NCBI GenBank assembly: GCA_024655885.1
Contig: JANLFN010000002.1
Location: forward strand, 62,001 to 126,000
Length of the DNA: 64,000 nt
Direction: 5' to 3'
Source of the DNA: Eubacteriales bacterium
Lineage (GTDB): Bacteria; Bacillota; Clostridia; Acetivibrionales; JANLFN01
Under the pieces are notes generated by a model, which saw nothing but the letters and a program-made list of their open reading frames with translations, did not search any database and had not been told where the DNA came from. Shown here in pieces: positions 43,660-52,193 of the stretch. The position numbers were made by a program, and so were the translations under genes. The stretch's first letter is position 1; the number at the start of each line of letters is the position of its first letter.

Positions 43660-44787
43660 TTATTCCAGGCAGGCCAGAATCATGGCTTTTACATTCTCAA
43701 GCTTGGCATTGGGAGGCACGCTGCAGCCCGAGGACATAATAAACCCCGCAGGGCCGATTTCATCCACCAGTCTCTTGGAGTACCTGTATACCTCGTCAGA
43801 TGTGCCAAGCGTCAGAAGCGCCGGCGAAACATCGCCCGTAATGCACATATGGCCTCCAAGGACCTCCTTGATCTTGAAAATATCCGTCAGGCTGTCGGGG
43901 TCAAAAATTCCTCTCCCCTTGGGAACTTCGGTGAAGTACGGCAGGAAACCCTCCCAGTTTGAATCCATATGGAAAAATATGTTTGACCCCTCTTCAATGG
44001 CCACATCTGCACAATGTTTTACAAAAGGCCAATAGAACTTTTCAAACGTCTTTCTGGATATAAAATCGCTCCCTGCACGGGTACCGCCTATGCCTGCCCA
44101 TAACGGCTTCGATTCACGTACGGCCTTTCTTACGCCTTCAAGTATTTCTTTCTCCATAACCTCTAAAGCCGCGGATACCTTGTCAGGTATCCTGTGCAAG
44201 TCTTTATAGAACCTGGAAATTGAACGGGCGGCGCTGAGCGTCTCAAAGGTGGGTGCGGCCCCTGCGAACAATCCTCCTCCCAGCTTCGCACGTCCCATTT
44301 GATCCACCTTTTTCTGGAATTCAGCCATATATTCGATATCTTCAGGTTTAGGAGCGAAAAAATCGGGCGAAAATCCGATTCTTTGCTGAAGCTCACGGCT
44401 TACATAATTCCATCCCTTATCTATGAGGGTATCATAGTCTTCCTCCGTCATGGGGCCCTGTTCATCAATCTGCCATATGGCATCCTCCGGCAGTTCACGT
44501 CCGGGGAGCTTCATCCTGGAGAACCACATGGCTCCAAAGGCTTCTATATTCATTCCGGCCGCCGGAGGAGCATCGATTTCCTCAAGCACCGGCAGTGAAT
44601 AGGCTTTTAAAACCATTTCATCCGCCCATTTAGGCCTTCGGATATAATCCGCCATTTTTGCCGAGGGATCCCCAAATTTGATGAAACATGGACCATTCAG
44701 GCTTATGGGCACCCTGTCCGGTTTTCCCAGGGCTACGGCTGTTTTAAACCTGTTCGTGCGCAGTTCGGTCATTTCCTGTGGCGTCAT
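43660..44787 (-). CDS. uroporphyrinogen decarboxylase-family protein, probable methyltransferase
   Basis: 375 residues of the URO-D fold (VPISLNGPCFIKFG, NIFFHMDSNWEGFLPYFTEV, GHMCITGDVSPALLTLGTSD, GFIMSSGCSVPPNAKLENV). HxD, GD and a Cys in SSGCSVPP are positioned as in MtaA/CmuA-type cobalamin-dependent methyltransferases, where His and Cys bind zinc and a thiol. Without heme-biosynthesis genes nearby, a methyl transfer or O-demethylation role is likelier than URO-D. A GGAACCGTCCG/CGGACGATTCC hairpin lies after its stop. Confidence 0.78.
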   Translation of the reverse strand: MTPQEMTELRTNRFKTAVALGKPDRVPISLNGPCFIKFGDPSAKMADYIRRPKWADEMVLKAYSLPVLEEIDAPPAAGMNIEAFGAMWFSRMKLPGRELPEDAIWQIDEQGPMTEEDYDTLIDKGWNYVSRELQQRIGFSPDFFAPKPEDIEYMAEFQKKVDQMGRAKLGGGLFAGAAPTFETLSAARSISRFYKDLHRIPDKVSAALEVMEKEILEGVRKAVRESKPLWAGIGGTRAGSDFISRKTFEKFYWPFVKHCADVAIEEGSNIFFHMDSNWEGFLPYFTEVPKGRGIFDPDSLTDIFKIKEVLGGHMCITGDVSPALLTLGTSDEVYRYSKRLVDEIGPAGFIMSSGCSVPPNAKLENVKAMILACLE

Positions 44788-45040
44788 TTTACTTCACCTC
44801 CATATATTTTTTTAAATCCCCGTTTTTTCCCCATATGTATCCCCCTTCACTATTTGTATATATAACTATATTATCATATTAATACAAGCAAATCATTATA
44901 CAAAAAGCTGAAGAAAAGGGGCTTGAAATTATGCATTATGAGAAAAGCCTGGCCAGAAAGCGCTTGATTTCAGTCTTAGCCCCTGAATTCCCAGGATATG
45001 TCCCATAATTATTTTAAAAATATTGTAAATTGTTTTATTA

Positions 45041-46222
45041 TTAAAAAAACAGACCTGTTAAAGTGTGGTTATAGCTGCCGAAGAATGAATCTTTTAGAAT
45101 TATTCCTTCTCCCGTAAATTCATAGATTGAATAGAGGGAATCCCCTATGGACAAGCAGGGCCCGCCACCGACAATGGTTCGTGTTATCAGCTCGTCTTCT
45201 CCATCTTTGTCATAGTCATAGAACGTATACTGGGGCATTATTAGAAACAAAAAAGATATTTTATCCCAATCAAATTTTTCATTTTTACTCTCCAAATCCT
45301 TTTTGTAATTCTGTAATACACTCATTTCATCCCGGTCCAAAAGAATTTTTTTTGCAGCCTTTTGTCCTCCTATGTGGAGTGTTAAAGCGCCGTTCTGATA
45401 ATCTCCCACCTTGATCTCCCTTTGCAGCTCCCCGTCGGACGACCAGGTTTTCTCCAATTTTCCGTCCTGGTATTGGTAGCACACAAGCCAGGAAGTAGAA
45501 CCGTATTTATTCGTAAACGAATAGGTGATTCCCGCCATGAACTGGCATCTCTTCTTCGTTGGATCTTTCCTTATATACAAGTGGCATATATACTGGTTCC
45601 CCGGAGCAATACTGGAAATGGCATCTCCATTTGCCGCCAGCAGTACCGGAAGGTCCTCATCCTTTATTTTCAGCCTTATATCTCCATCATAATACAATTC
45701 TACATCGTCGTTTTTTCCATCCCCGTTCACATCCATGCTGCAGCTCTGTTCAATAATATCTCTTTCAAAGGAGGCAACCATGACTTCCCCATTGATTTCT
45801 TTCAGAACACATCTGTTCCAGTACCGGTCCGACCATTGGTCTATTCCGTACATCCGGTTTTCTCCGTCAAACCAGAACCGGCCGTTCTGTGTGTCCATGC
45901 AAATATCTTTGTAGCCGGCAAAGCTCAGTTTTATATCCCAGGACGTCGGGTCAGCCATTCCCTGTTCCAATGGGCTGTTCCTCTCCAGCATTTCAACAAC
46001 CCTTGCGGCAAAATACGGTGTCGCCTTATAATTTCCACCGTTTAACCGTTTAATTTTAAGCTCCGGGTTTTTTTCACCTGCAAGGTCGCTCATACTGTCC
46101 TTAAGTTCTTTTTGCTCCCTGGACTGTGTCTGTAATGCAGGTACGGCAGTATTTACCATCTGGCAGCCCGTCAATAGAATCAGGGATATTAAAATACAGC
46201 ATAATGAAAGCAATTTTTTCAT
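45041..46222 (-). CDS. hypothetical lipoprotein with VCBS/calcium-loop-like end
   Basis: 393 residues from the ATG behind GGTGG; signal peptide with lipobox ILISLILLTGC. The mature part is beta-rich. Acidic repeat-like loops (DVNGDGKNDDVELYYDGD and YDYDKDGEDELITRT) resemble calcium-binding FG-GAP/dockerin loops. No family recognised. Nearby divergent or convergent genes are unrelated. It is presumably anchored on the outer face of the membrane. Confidence 0.65.
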   Translation of the reverse strand: MKKLLSLCCILISLILLTGCQMVNTAVPALQTQSREQKELKDSMSDLAGEKNPELKIKRLNGGNYKATPYFAARVVEMLERNSPLEQGMADPTSWDIKLSFAGYKDICMDTQNGRFWFDGENRMYGIDQWSDRYWNRCVLKEINGEVMVASFERDIIEQSCSMDVNGDGKNDDVELYYDGDIRLKIKDEDLPVLLAANGDAISSIAPGNQYICHLYIRKDPTKKRCQFMAGITYSFTNKYGSTSWLVCYQYQDGKLEKTWSSDGELQREIKVGDYQNGALTLHIGGQKAAKKILLDRDEMSVLQNYKKDLESKNEKFDWDKISFLFLIMPQYTFYDYDKDGEDELITRTIVGGGPCLSIGDSLYSIYEFTGEGIILKDSFFGSYNHTLTGLFF

Positions 46223-46584
46223 GTTTTCGGCCACCCGCCCTCTGTTTTCCTTTATCAGACTTAGTGTGCCCCTCAAATGTTCCCGCTTTTTTAAACTATA
46301 TTAAATACGCTGAAGAATTTACAAGGCAGCTTTGCATATTCAATAACAGCCAAGGAATATGCTTTACGAAATCCGAACAAGAATGTAAAAGGTTTTTCGT
46401 AAAACATATAGTGCTTTTTAACATAATAAGCTTCTAAAGATAATGCACTTTAGACCTTACAATAACCAGTTGGGAAACCACCGGCATTAGCGGTGTTGGA
46501 GCAGCCGGAAGATTTAACTTCAAAGTTCGTTATCAATATATTTACAGCCGGTGAAATGCTGCAAATATTGGGTTTAAGCATAAA
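46223..46584. other. gene-poor DNA between lipoprotein and reductase genes
   Basis: Contains one copy (46410-46426) of a 17-base string found again in the inverted repeat at 52056 and a plus-strand open frame with no ribosome binding site. Nothing intact. Confidence 0.4.
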
Positions 46585-46621
46585 GCGGGGAACTATTTTA
46601 TGTTATAAAATAGTTCCCCGC
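46585..46621 (-). terminator. 16-bp perfect hairpin after the flavin reductase
   Basis: GCGGGGAACTATTTTA and TAAAATAGTTCCCCGC with a 5-base loop. It lies about 105 bases after the minus-strand stop. The T-tract behind it is weak (TTTATGCTT). Confidence 0.55.
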
Positions 46622-46726
46622 CAAGCCAGAAGGCTTCCTCTTATATACTCAGTTTATAAGCCAGTGATTTTTCACTCCACCTGATGCCTAGACCTCCCTG
46701 GTTACTAGAAGCTCTCCCCTCGTTTC

Positions 46727-48640
46727 TTATTTGCCCAGGGCCAACTTGGCTGCATTTTCACCCGCAATACGGCCGGAATTCATTGCAAAGCACATGGTCA
46801 GACCTTCCAGATCAGGATAGGAATTGTCATACATTCCTCCCGCATCACAGCCTGCCACATAAAGTCCCGGTATGGGATGGCCGTCCGGTTTGAGGGCCTG
46901 GATATCCTCGTTGATGCGGACCCCGCCGATGGTGGCATAAGCGGAACCGCGGACACGGATGGCATAGTAGGGACCCTTTTTCACAGGGTACTTCAAATAT
47001 TCGGATTTCTTGTAGAAGGTGGTATCCTTGCCTGTTTCAACCGCCTTGTTGTATGTTTCGATGGTCTTTGTGAGCTTTTGTGCATTCATTCCTGTGGCTT
47101 TCGCCAGTTCTTCAATGGTATCCGCCTTGTAGACGATATTTCCTTCTTTCATGAGGGTTTCAATGTCCTTTGGCAGGTTGGGCAGCGGAGGAACCGTTAT
47201 GTTCACGTCATTGCCTCCCTGGGGAGTCATCAAACCGGAGCCGTTCATCTGATATGCGCCCGTCATTTTGATGCCGTTCTTTGTGAATTCGTCAATGCTT
47301 GCCTGGTCAACGATTGTAAAATATTCACCGCCTACAGAGTAAGCCGCATTTCCCCAGAGCACATTGTCATACACCACACCTTCATCCACAAACCGGGAGC
47401 CTTCCCTGTTGACGAACAGCAGGGGAACATCTTTCACCTGGGAAACGGCGTTGTCGAAATAGCGTTCCATAATGGTTTTTGAGCCGACCAGATCAGCCAG
47501 GTGAATTTGAAGCGCATGATCCCCGAATTTATCGGCACCGACTGCCCAGGCCATCTTGACGCCGTCTCCCTGGTTGCCCAGGCCGAAATAGTTGTAATTA
47601 TTAATCTCCGCTTTTTCCTTTACCGCTTCGGTATCTCCGCCAAAGCCGCCGGTACACAGAATAACCGCTTTTGCATGCACGGTAAGCTTGCCGCCGTCTT
47701 CCTTCTTAGCGATGACGCCCGTCACATTGCCCTGTTGGTCGCAAATCAGTTCCTCACCCCTGGTATTGAGCCTCAACTGAGCCCCATACTCTTTTTGAAT
47801 TTTCTCATAGACCTTGGGGAAATCCTGCTGCGAGTTTGTCCACATATGATAGGTTTTCGGATAGTCGATATGCAGCTTTTGATCAATACCCAGGCCCAAG
47901 CGCAAACCGATCCCGTTTTTCATCAGCCAGTCAATGGTATCGCCGGACTTTTCCAGGATAGCGCGCATCAGTGGGCCATTGGAACGGTAGTGGTTATACT
48001 TTACCAAATGGTTGAAAATCTGTTCGGTGGTAACGTTCTGTCCTGCCGCTTTCTGCAGGGAGGACTCTGTTGCCAATAAGCCCATACCGGTTGTGGCCAG
48101 TCCTCCCACCCGGTCCAGCTTTTCCAGGGTCAGCACTTTGGCGCCGGCTTCAGCAGCGGCAATGGAGGCCCCTGTTCCCGAAGTGCCCGCACCCACAACC
48201 ACAACATCAACCGTAACTTCTTCATCCTTGCCTGCCGTCGCTTCCTTACCTTTCATGTTTTCGGTGTCGATGCCCGCCTGCTTCAAGGCCGCAGTGACAG
48301 CTGCAATTACGGCTTTGCTTGTATATGTAGCCCCTGCAACCGTATCAACCTTTACGGTCTGTCTTTGCAGGATTGTTTCCCTCAGCTTTTTAGCGGCTGC
48401 CCCACCTACGTTTTCCGTTTCCTTGGGAGCATCAATTTTTAAATCCGTAATGGTGCCCTTGTCGTCAACGGTAACAGTAACGGTGACATCGCCAAGCCCC
48501 TTTTCAGTAGCAGTATAGGTCCCTGCTTTTACACTTGTACTGCCGGTAGCGGTGGTACTGCTGGTGCCGCCGCCGCAGCCGGTCAACATGACGGAAAAAA
48601 TCAATGTCAATACCATCAGCAAACAAAATTCTCTTTTCAT
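46727..48640 (-). CDS. flavocytochrome/urocanate reductase-like lipoprotein with FMN-binding domain
   Basis: 637 residues. Lipobox SVMLTGCGGG. Residues about 38-120 are an FMN-binding domain with KVDTVAGATYTSKAVI, the site where FMN is covalently attached by ApbE-type transferases. Then the FAD domain: DVVVVGAGTSGTGASIAAAE, GGLATTGMGLLA, ILCTGGFGGD, and the end GLYVAGCDAGGMYDNSYPDL, EGLTMCFAMNSGRIAGENAA. The order matches extracellular flavin reductases such as UrdA-type and FrdA-type enzymes of Gram-positive bacteria. It lacks classical fumarate-site residues in the C-terminal loop, so another substrate is likely. A TetR regulator and a TetR-type operator lie upstream. Confidence 0.9.
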   Translation of the reverse strand: MKREFCLLMVLTLIFSVMLTGCGGGTSSTTATGSTSVKAGTYTATEKGLGDVTVTVTVDDKGTITDLKIDAPKETENVGGAAAKKLRETILQRQTVKVDTVAGATYTSKAVIAAVTAALKQAGIDTENMKGKEATAGKDEEVTVDVVVVGAGTSGTGASIAAAEAGAKVLTLEKLDRVGGLATTGMGLLATESSLQKAAGQNVTTEQIFNHLVKYNHYRSNGPLMRAILEKSGDTIDWLMKNGIGLRLGLGIDQKLHIDYPKTYHMWTNSQQDFPKVYEKIQKEYGAQLRLNTRGEELICDQQGNVTGVIAKKEDGGKLTVHAKAVILCTGGFGGDTEAVKEKAEINNYNYFGLGNQGDGVKMAWAVGADKFGDHALQIHLADLVGSKTIMERYFDNAVSQVKDVPLLFVNREGSRFVDEGVVYDNVLWGNAAYSVGGEYFTIVDQASIDEFTKNGIKMTGAYQMNGSGLMTPQGGNDVNITVPPLPNLPKDIETLMKEGNIVYKADTIEELAKATGMNAQKLTKTIETYNKAVETGKDTTFYKKSEYLKYPVKKGPYYAIRVRGSAYATIGGVRINEDIQALKPDGHPIPGLYVAGCDAGGMYDNSYPDLEGLTMCFAMNSGRIAGENAAKLALGK

Positions 48641-48833
48641 TTTTCTTCGCTCCTTTATATTTTATTTATATATATGTATATATAAATATGTTTTGCATAA
48701 TATTACATACATTAACACTACTTCTCTCGAAATTATTCCCCTGCAGGATAGAGACAGCAGCATGAAAACTATCCATACCGGTTAATGCGTGGTCTAATGG
48801 CATTGTCTTTAGTTTATAGCAGGTTTTTCACTA

Positions 48834-49100
48834 TTAAGAATTTTGTTTTTGAAATCCTGTGTTCCATATGGAAAAAGGCTCCTCATAACTTGACCGGCTC
48901 GCATGCACTACAGCCGGTTCGGGGCCTTCCCTGGGCCCAAGCACTCTATTTTGTCCCATAACGCCGTAGTATCCATATAATTTTATTCTCAGAAGCTTAA
49001 ACTGCATAAAACCGCTTCTGTCACAAATACTCCAGACGAATCCAGCTTTCACATAGACTGGTTGTTTCCTTTTGGAAAACAATTCATTGACTGAATTCAT
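48834..49100 (-). CDS. 88-aa protein of unknown function, possible relic
   Basis: Starts just after the operator (MNSVNELFSKRKQPVYVKAG, then FVWSICDRSGFMQFKLLRIK) and ends with a polar stretch. It looks coding at the start but less so later and has no clear ribosome binding site. It is first in the transcript toward the FMN-binding reductase, 194 bases upstream of it. It may be a truncated gene. Confidence 0.35.
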   Translation of the reverse strand: MNSVNELFSKRKQPVYVKAGFVWSICDRSGFMQFKLLRIKLYGYYGVMGQNRVLGPREGPEPAVVHASRSSYEEPFSIWNTGFQKQNS

Positions 49101-49148
49101 TGACCGAGGTCACTAACCATATTTTACTACATTAAAAAATTTTGTCAA
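49101..49148 (-). promoter_or_regulatory. promoter with TGACC-N2-GGTCA operator
   Basis: On the minus strand TTGACA (49148-49143), 16-base spacer, TAAAAT (49126-49121), then TGACC-TC-GGTCA (49112-49101) at the expected transcript start. The TetR gene lies immediately upstream, and the transcript runs toward the FMN-binding reductase. Confidence 0.6.
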
Positions 49149-49216
49149 GTTGATTGGATATAATTTATTATCTTTCCGCCGCAGGCTAAATTGAGCGATA
49201 GAAAACGGATCGGCCT

Positions 49217-49816
49217 TTATTTATTGGGTTTGATCATATCGAGAAATGCAAAAACAGCCCCACTGCCTTCTTCTAAAATGTCATATTTGCCGCCACACTT
49301 GCACCAGTCGATCATAATGCCGAAAATAAAACCTTGCAAATATCTGCACAATTTGTCGGTGCTTATGTCGGTTCTTATCTCTCCCTTTTCCTTACCGCTG
49401 TTGATTATTTCTTCCACCAGTTTTCGGTGCAAATGGGCACCTACCGACTGGGGCTCAAATTCTTCCTCTATCATAATTTTGAGAAATGCTCTTGTAAAGT
49501 CCGGGCCTTGATCTTGAATGGTCCGCATATAACAGCCGATATATTCCATAATGCGCTGAATGGACGGCAGTGAAGTATTCCATACTTTTCCGCCAAACAT
49601 TTTTTCATTGACATCCGCCAATATTTCAATCACTATATCTTTTTTGGAACTAAAATATGTGTAAAACGTCCCTTTTGCCACCTTGCATTTAGCACAGATT
49701 TGACTTATCGTCACATTTTCGTAGCCCTCTTCTATAATCAATTGCACTGCTGTTTTCAACAGCTTTTCACGTGTTTTTACTGCTTGCAGCTCTCTTTTGT
49801 TCAATTTCTTTTCCAT
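49217..49816 (-). CDS. TetR/AcrR-family regulator
   Basis: 199 residues from the ATG behind AAGGTGG. HTH: TAVQLIIEEGYENVTISQIC and KVAKGTFYTYFSSKKDIVIE. The C-terminal ligand domain is long and helical (GPDFTRAFLKIMIEEEFEP). It probably binds the TGACCGAGGTCA palindrome 100 bases downstream of its own stop and so controls the reductase transcript. A 20-codon ORF lies directly upstream. Confidence 0.9.
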   Translation of the reverse strand: MEKKLNKRELQAVKTREKLLKTAVQLIIEEGYENVTISQICAKCKVAKGTFYTYFSSKKDIVIEILADVNEKMFGGKVWNTSLPSIQRIMEYIGCYMRTIQDQGPDFTRAFLKIMIEEEFEPQSVGAHLHRKLVEEIINSGKEKGEIRTDISTDKLCRYLQGFIFGIMIDWCKCGGKYDILEEGSGAVFAFLDMIKPNK

Positions 49817-49839
49817 GTCCAAGTCCCACCTTATCCATC

Positions 49840-49902
49840 CTATTGTCTTTTTTCCGCTGCAAAATTCAGGAGAGCCGGGAGTCCAAACAAGCCACTTTTC
49901 AT
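49840..49902 (-). CDS. 20-aa leader ORF upstream of TetR
   Basis: AAAGGAGGTG followed 8 bases later by ATG coding MKSGLFGLPALLNFAAEKRQ. It ends 23 bases before the TetR start. A perfect ribosome binding site makes translation likely; it could be a leader peptide or the remnant of a gene. Confidence 0.45.
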   Translation of the reverse strand: MKSGLFGLPALLNFAAEKRQ

Positions 49903-50011
49903 AACCAGGGCACCTCCTTTTCCCATATTTTTAATACTTCTTTTCTTCAAAATATTTATTTCTTTCTTTTTTAAACCGGAATGCGGCACACTTCCGCGCA
50001 AACATAGGCCG

Positions 50012-50533
50012 TTAAAACTTATTATAATGGAGTTTGCCGTAAAGCAGCTCGCTTTCGTCATAAGGCTTCTTCTCTTCTGCCGGATAGCCAATAGCGACAA
50101 TGCATTCAACCCTGTATTTTGCAGGTATCCCCAGCACCCCTTTGATATAATCCTCTGCTTTTTGGTCGCCGGAATAAAATCTTTCTCTTACCTGAATCCA
50201 GCAAGAGCCCAGCTCCAATGACTGTGCGGTCAGCTGGATAATAATGGAGGCTATCGAAGCATCCTCTATCCACACATCGCATGCTTCCGGGTCCGCAATG
50301 ACAACAATTCCCAAAGGAGCACCTGCTAAAAACTGTGGGCCGTATTCCCTGCATCGGGACAGTTTTTGCAGTAATTCCTTATCGGTAACAGCCACGAACT
50401 CCCAGGGTCTTATGGCCCGTGAAGAAGGGGACAAAAGAGCACTCTTCAGGATGATATCTATTTTCTCCTTTTCCACTTCCCTGCCAGTGAATTTTCTTAT
50501 GCTTCTTCTGGACTTTAACAGGTCAAAAAGCAT
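50012..50533 (-). CDS. nitroreductase-family protein
   Basis: 173 residues. LLKSRRSIRKFTGREVEKEK (FMN-binding start), SPSSRAIRPWEFVAVTD, and IIIQLTAQSLELGSCWIQVR are typical of the small NfsA/NfsB-like FMN family. It probably reduces nitro or quinone compounds. A divergent Crp/Fnr-like site and ferredoxin gene lie 255-340 bases away. AGGAGG precedes the ATG. Confidence 0.9.
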   Translation of the reverse strand: MLFDLLKSRRSIRKFTGREVEKEKIDIILKSALLSPSSRAIRPWEFVAVTDKELLQKLSRCREYGPQFLAGAPLGIVVIADPEACDVWIEDASIASIIIQLTAQSLELGSCWIQVRERFYSGDQKAEDYIKGVLGIPAKYRVECIVAIGYPAEEKKPYDESELLYGKLHYNKF

Positions 50534-50787
50534 GCAAAACTACCTCCTATTCCTATGTCATATAGGTAATTGTATTATTGGGAAATATTGTTGTCAACAT
50601 TAACCTCACGCCTCCCTTTAAAAACAAACTTAAAATCGCAGCCAATCAAAGCCATTCTTGCATTCCGGCATGAAAATTTTAACCTTCTCCCTCATTCGTT
50701 GGTAATAAAAATCAATTTTTATTTCGACATTAGCTTCTCTTGTATGGCCAAAAATATTACAGCCATCATACCGCAAACCACATTCTA

Positions 50788-50834
50788 TTTACGTATCTAT
50801 AGCTACGTAAAAAAGTCAATTTAATTGGTATAAT
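50788..50834 (+). promoter_or_regulatory. Crp/Fnr-type operator at -41.5 and promoter of the ferredoxin gene
   Basis: TTTACGTA-TCTATAGC-TACGTAAA is a perfect inverted repeat with GTA-N8-TAC spacing. TATAAT follows at 50829-50834 with no good -35 box. The repeat centre is about 41.5 bases before the expected start, the place of a class II activator site. Confidence 0.65.
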
Positions 50835-50870
50835 GAATTCAGAGGCAAAAATAAAAGTGAGGTGTTTCAA

Positions 50871-51059
50871 ATGAAAGCACGTGTAGACAGAGAAAAGTGC
50901 ATAGGTTGTGGACTTTGTACCAATATTTGTCCTGAGGTCTTTGAACTTGATGAAGAGGGCCTTGCAAGGGTAAAAGTTTCGGAAATCCCTGAGAGTTCGG
51001 CGGAAGCTGCCGGCGAAGCAGCAGATTCGTGTCCTGCCGAAGCAATTTCAATTGAATAA
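50871..51059 (+). CDS. mono-cluster ferredoxin
   Basis: 62 residues from an ATG behind GAGGTG. REKCIGCGLCTNICPEVFEL and a distal SCPAEAISI hold the cysteines for one [4Fe-4S] cluster plus one extra pair, as in Thermotoga-type ferredoxins. Acidic surface. Likely electron donor for the flavoenzymes around it. Its promoter has a Crp/Fnr-type site and the regulator is encoded 250 bases downstream. Confidence 0.92.
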   Translation: MKARVDREKCIGCGLCTNICPEVFELDEEGLARVKVSEIPESSAEAAGEAADSCPAEAISIE

Positions 51060-51257
51060 CCGATTCACGCGGCCTCCATGGCCAACCGGGTTTGTTGCAG
51101 CAAATGCCCCATGAACTTATAACGGAGTTTGATTTGCCCCCCATTGAATTTACAGGCTCTGAAAACTTGAAGCAATAAGCCGGTGGGATTCTGTGGGCCA
51201 CTAAAAGTAAAAAGATACAGACTTTATCGAATACTTGCATTATGAAAGATATTATTC

Positions 51258-51295
51258 TATAATAGAAAAATAATTACGTATCCCAGGTTACGCAG
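51258..51295 (+). promoter_or_regulatory. promoter and Crp/Fnr-type site before the regulator gene
   Basis: TATAAT (51258-51263), then TTACGTA-TCCCAGGT-TACGCAG with the same GTA-N8-TAC spacing as the ferredoxin site. Its position just downstream of the expected start suggests self-repression. Confidence 0.55.
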
Positions 51296-51309
51296 ATAGG
51301 GTGATGAAT

Positions 51310-52002
51310 ATGAATTCCAGCTGGCTTGAAGTAATATCAAAATCCACTCTTTTTAAAGGGGTAGCTGAGGAAGAAATCCCAAGAATACTTGATTGTTTAA
51401 ATTCTAAGGTTGTGGACTATAAAAAAAATGAGTATGTCGCACTGGCAGATGAAGTATTTAACGGGGTTGGACTTGTTTTAAACGGTGAAGTGGCTGTTAT
51501 TAAAGAAAATTACAGTGGAAGCCGTACCTTTTTGGCAGTTTTCAAAAAGGGGGATCTGGTTGGAGAAATAATTGCCTTTTATGGAGAAAATAAGTGGCCG
51601 GCAACGGTTTTAGCTCAATCCGATTGCACCATCATGTATATTCATCCCGAGAAAATTTTGGATGTTTGCGATAAAGTTTGTTCCTCTCATAAGGCCTTAA
51701 TTTCCAATATGGTAAGAATAATTTCCAAAAAGGCCTTTCTTTTAAACAGAAAGGTTGAATATCTAACGATTAAAAGTATGAACGGCAAACTCAGCAAATA
51801 CCTTCTTGAGCAGTATAAGAAAGCCGGAAGTTCCACATTTACGATACCTTTAAACCGTGAGGAGCTGGCAGACTTTTTGAATGTTTCAAGGCCATCCATG
51901 TCCAGGGAGCTGTGCAAAATGCGAGATAGCGGTATCATTGATTTCTACAGGGAATCAATAAGAATCATCAACCCTGTGAAACTGGAGGAAATGCTTGAAT
52001 AA
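51310..52002 (+). CDS. Crp/Fnr-family regulator
   Basis: About 230 residues; AGGGTG is 6 bases from the ATG at 51310 (GTG 51301 and ATG 51304 are alternatives). N-terminal cNMP-binding-like beta barrel (FNGVGLVLNGEVAVIKENYS, KKGDLVGEIIAFYGENKWPA) and C-terminal winged helix (IPLNREELADFLNVSRPSMS, RELCKMRDSGIIDFY). The barrel lacks the Arg/Ser pattern for cAMP and there is no N-terminal Cys cluster of Fnr, although cysteines occur (DCLN, SDCT, CDKVCS). Ligand unknown. It probably controls the ferredoxin gene and itself through GTA-N8-TAC sites. Confidence 0.9.
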   Translation: MNSSWLEVISKSTLFKGVAEEEIPRILDCLNSKVVDYKKNEYVALADEVFNGVGLVLNGEVAVIKENYSGSRTFLAVFKKGDLVGEIIAFYGENKWPATVLAQSDCTIMYIHPEKILDVCDKVCSSHKALISNMVRIISKKAFLLNRKVEYLTIKSMNGKLSKYLLEQYKKAGSSTFTIPLNREELADFLNVSRPSMSRELCKMRDSGIIDFYRESIRIINPVKLEEMLE

Positions 52003-52054
52003 TATTACTCCTGGGATTTTTTTCATCACGATATTTATACCCCTTTTCCAGTAC

Positions 52055-52109
52055 CAGTGCTTTTTAACATAACAAAACTCTAATATATTCAAAATGTTAA
52101 AAAGCACTG
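52055..52109. repeat. 16-bp inverted repeat
   Basis: CAGTGCTTTTTAACAT and ATGTTAAAAAGCACTG with 23 bases between. Its left arm is also found as a single copy (46410-46426), so it may be an element end or a dispersed repeat. Confidence 0.6.
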
Positions 52110-52120
52110 CTTTGATTGTT

Positions 52121-52171
52121 GTGCCCCGCTTCCAGAACCGAATTCTGTTATGGGACGGGGCACCGGTTTTT
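52121..52171 (+). terminator. terminator after the Crp/Fnr gene
   Basis: GTGCCCCG pairs with CGGGGCAC across a 27-base loop, then CGG and T6. Confidence 0.6.
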
Positions 52172-52193
52172 TAATGTTGAACCATTATACCCC

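Noticed and set aside
46493-46684. 63-codon ORF resembling a DNA-binding fragment
   Set aside because: Runs through a 16-bp hairpin, no ribosome binding site and no recognisable family; probably chance.
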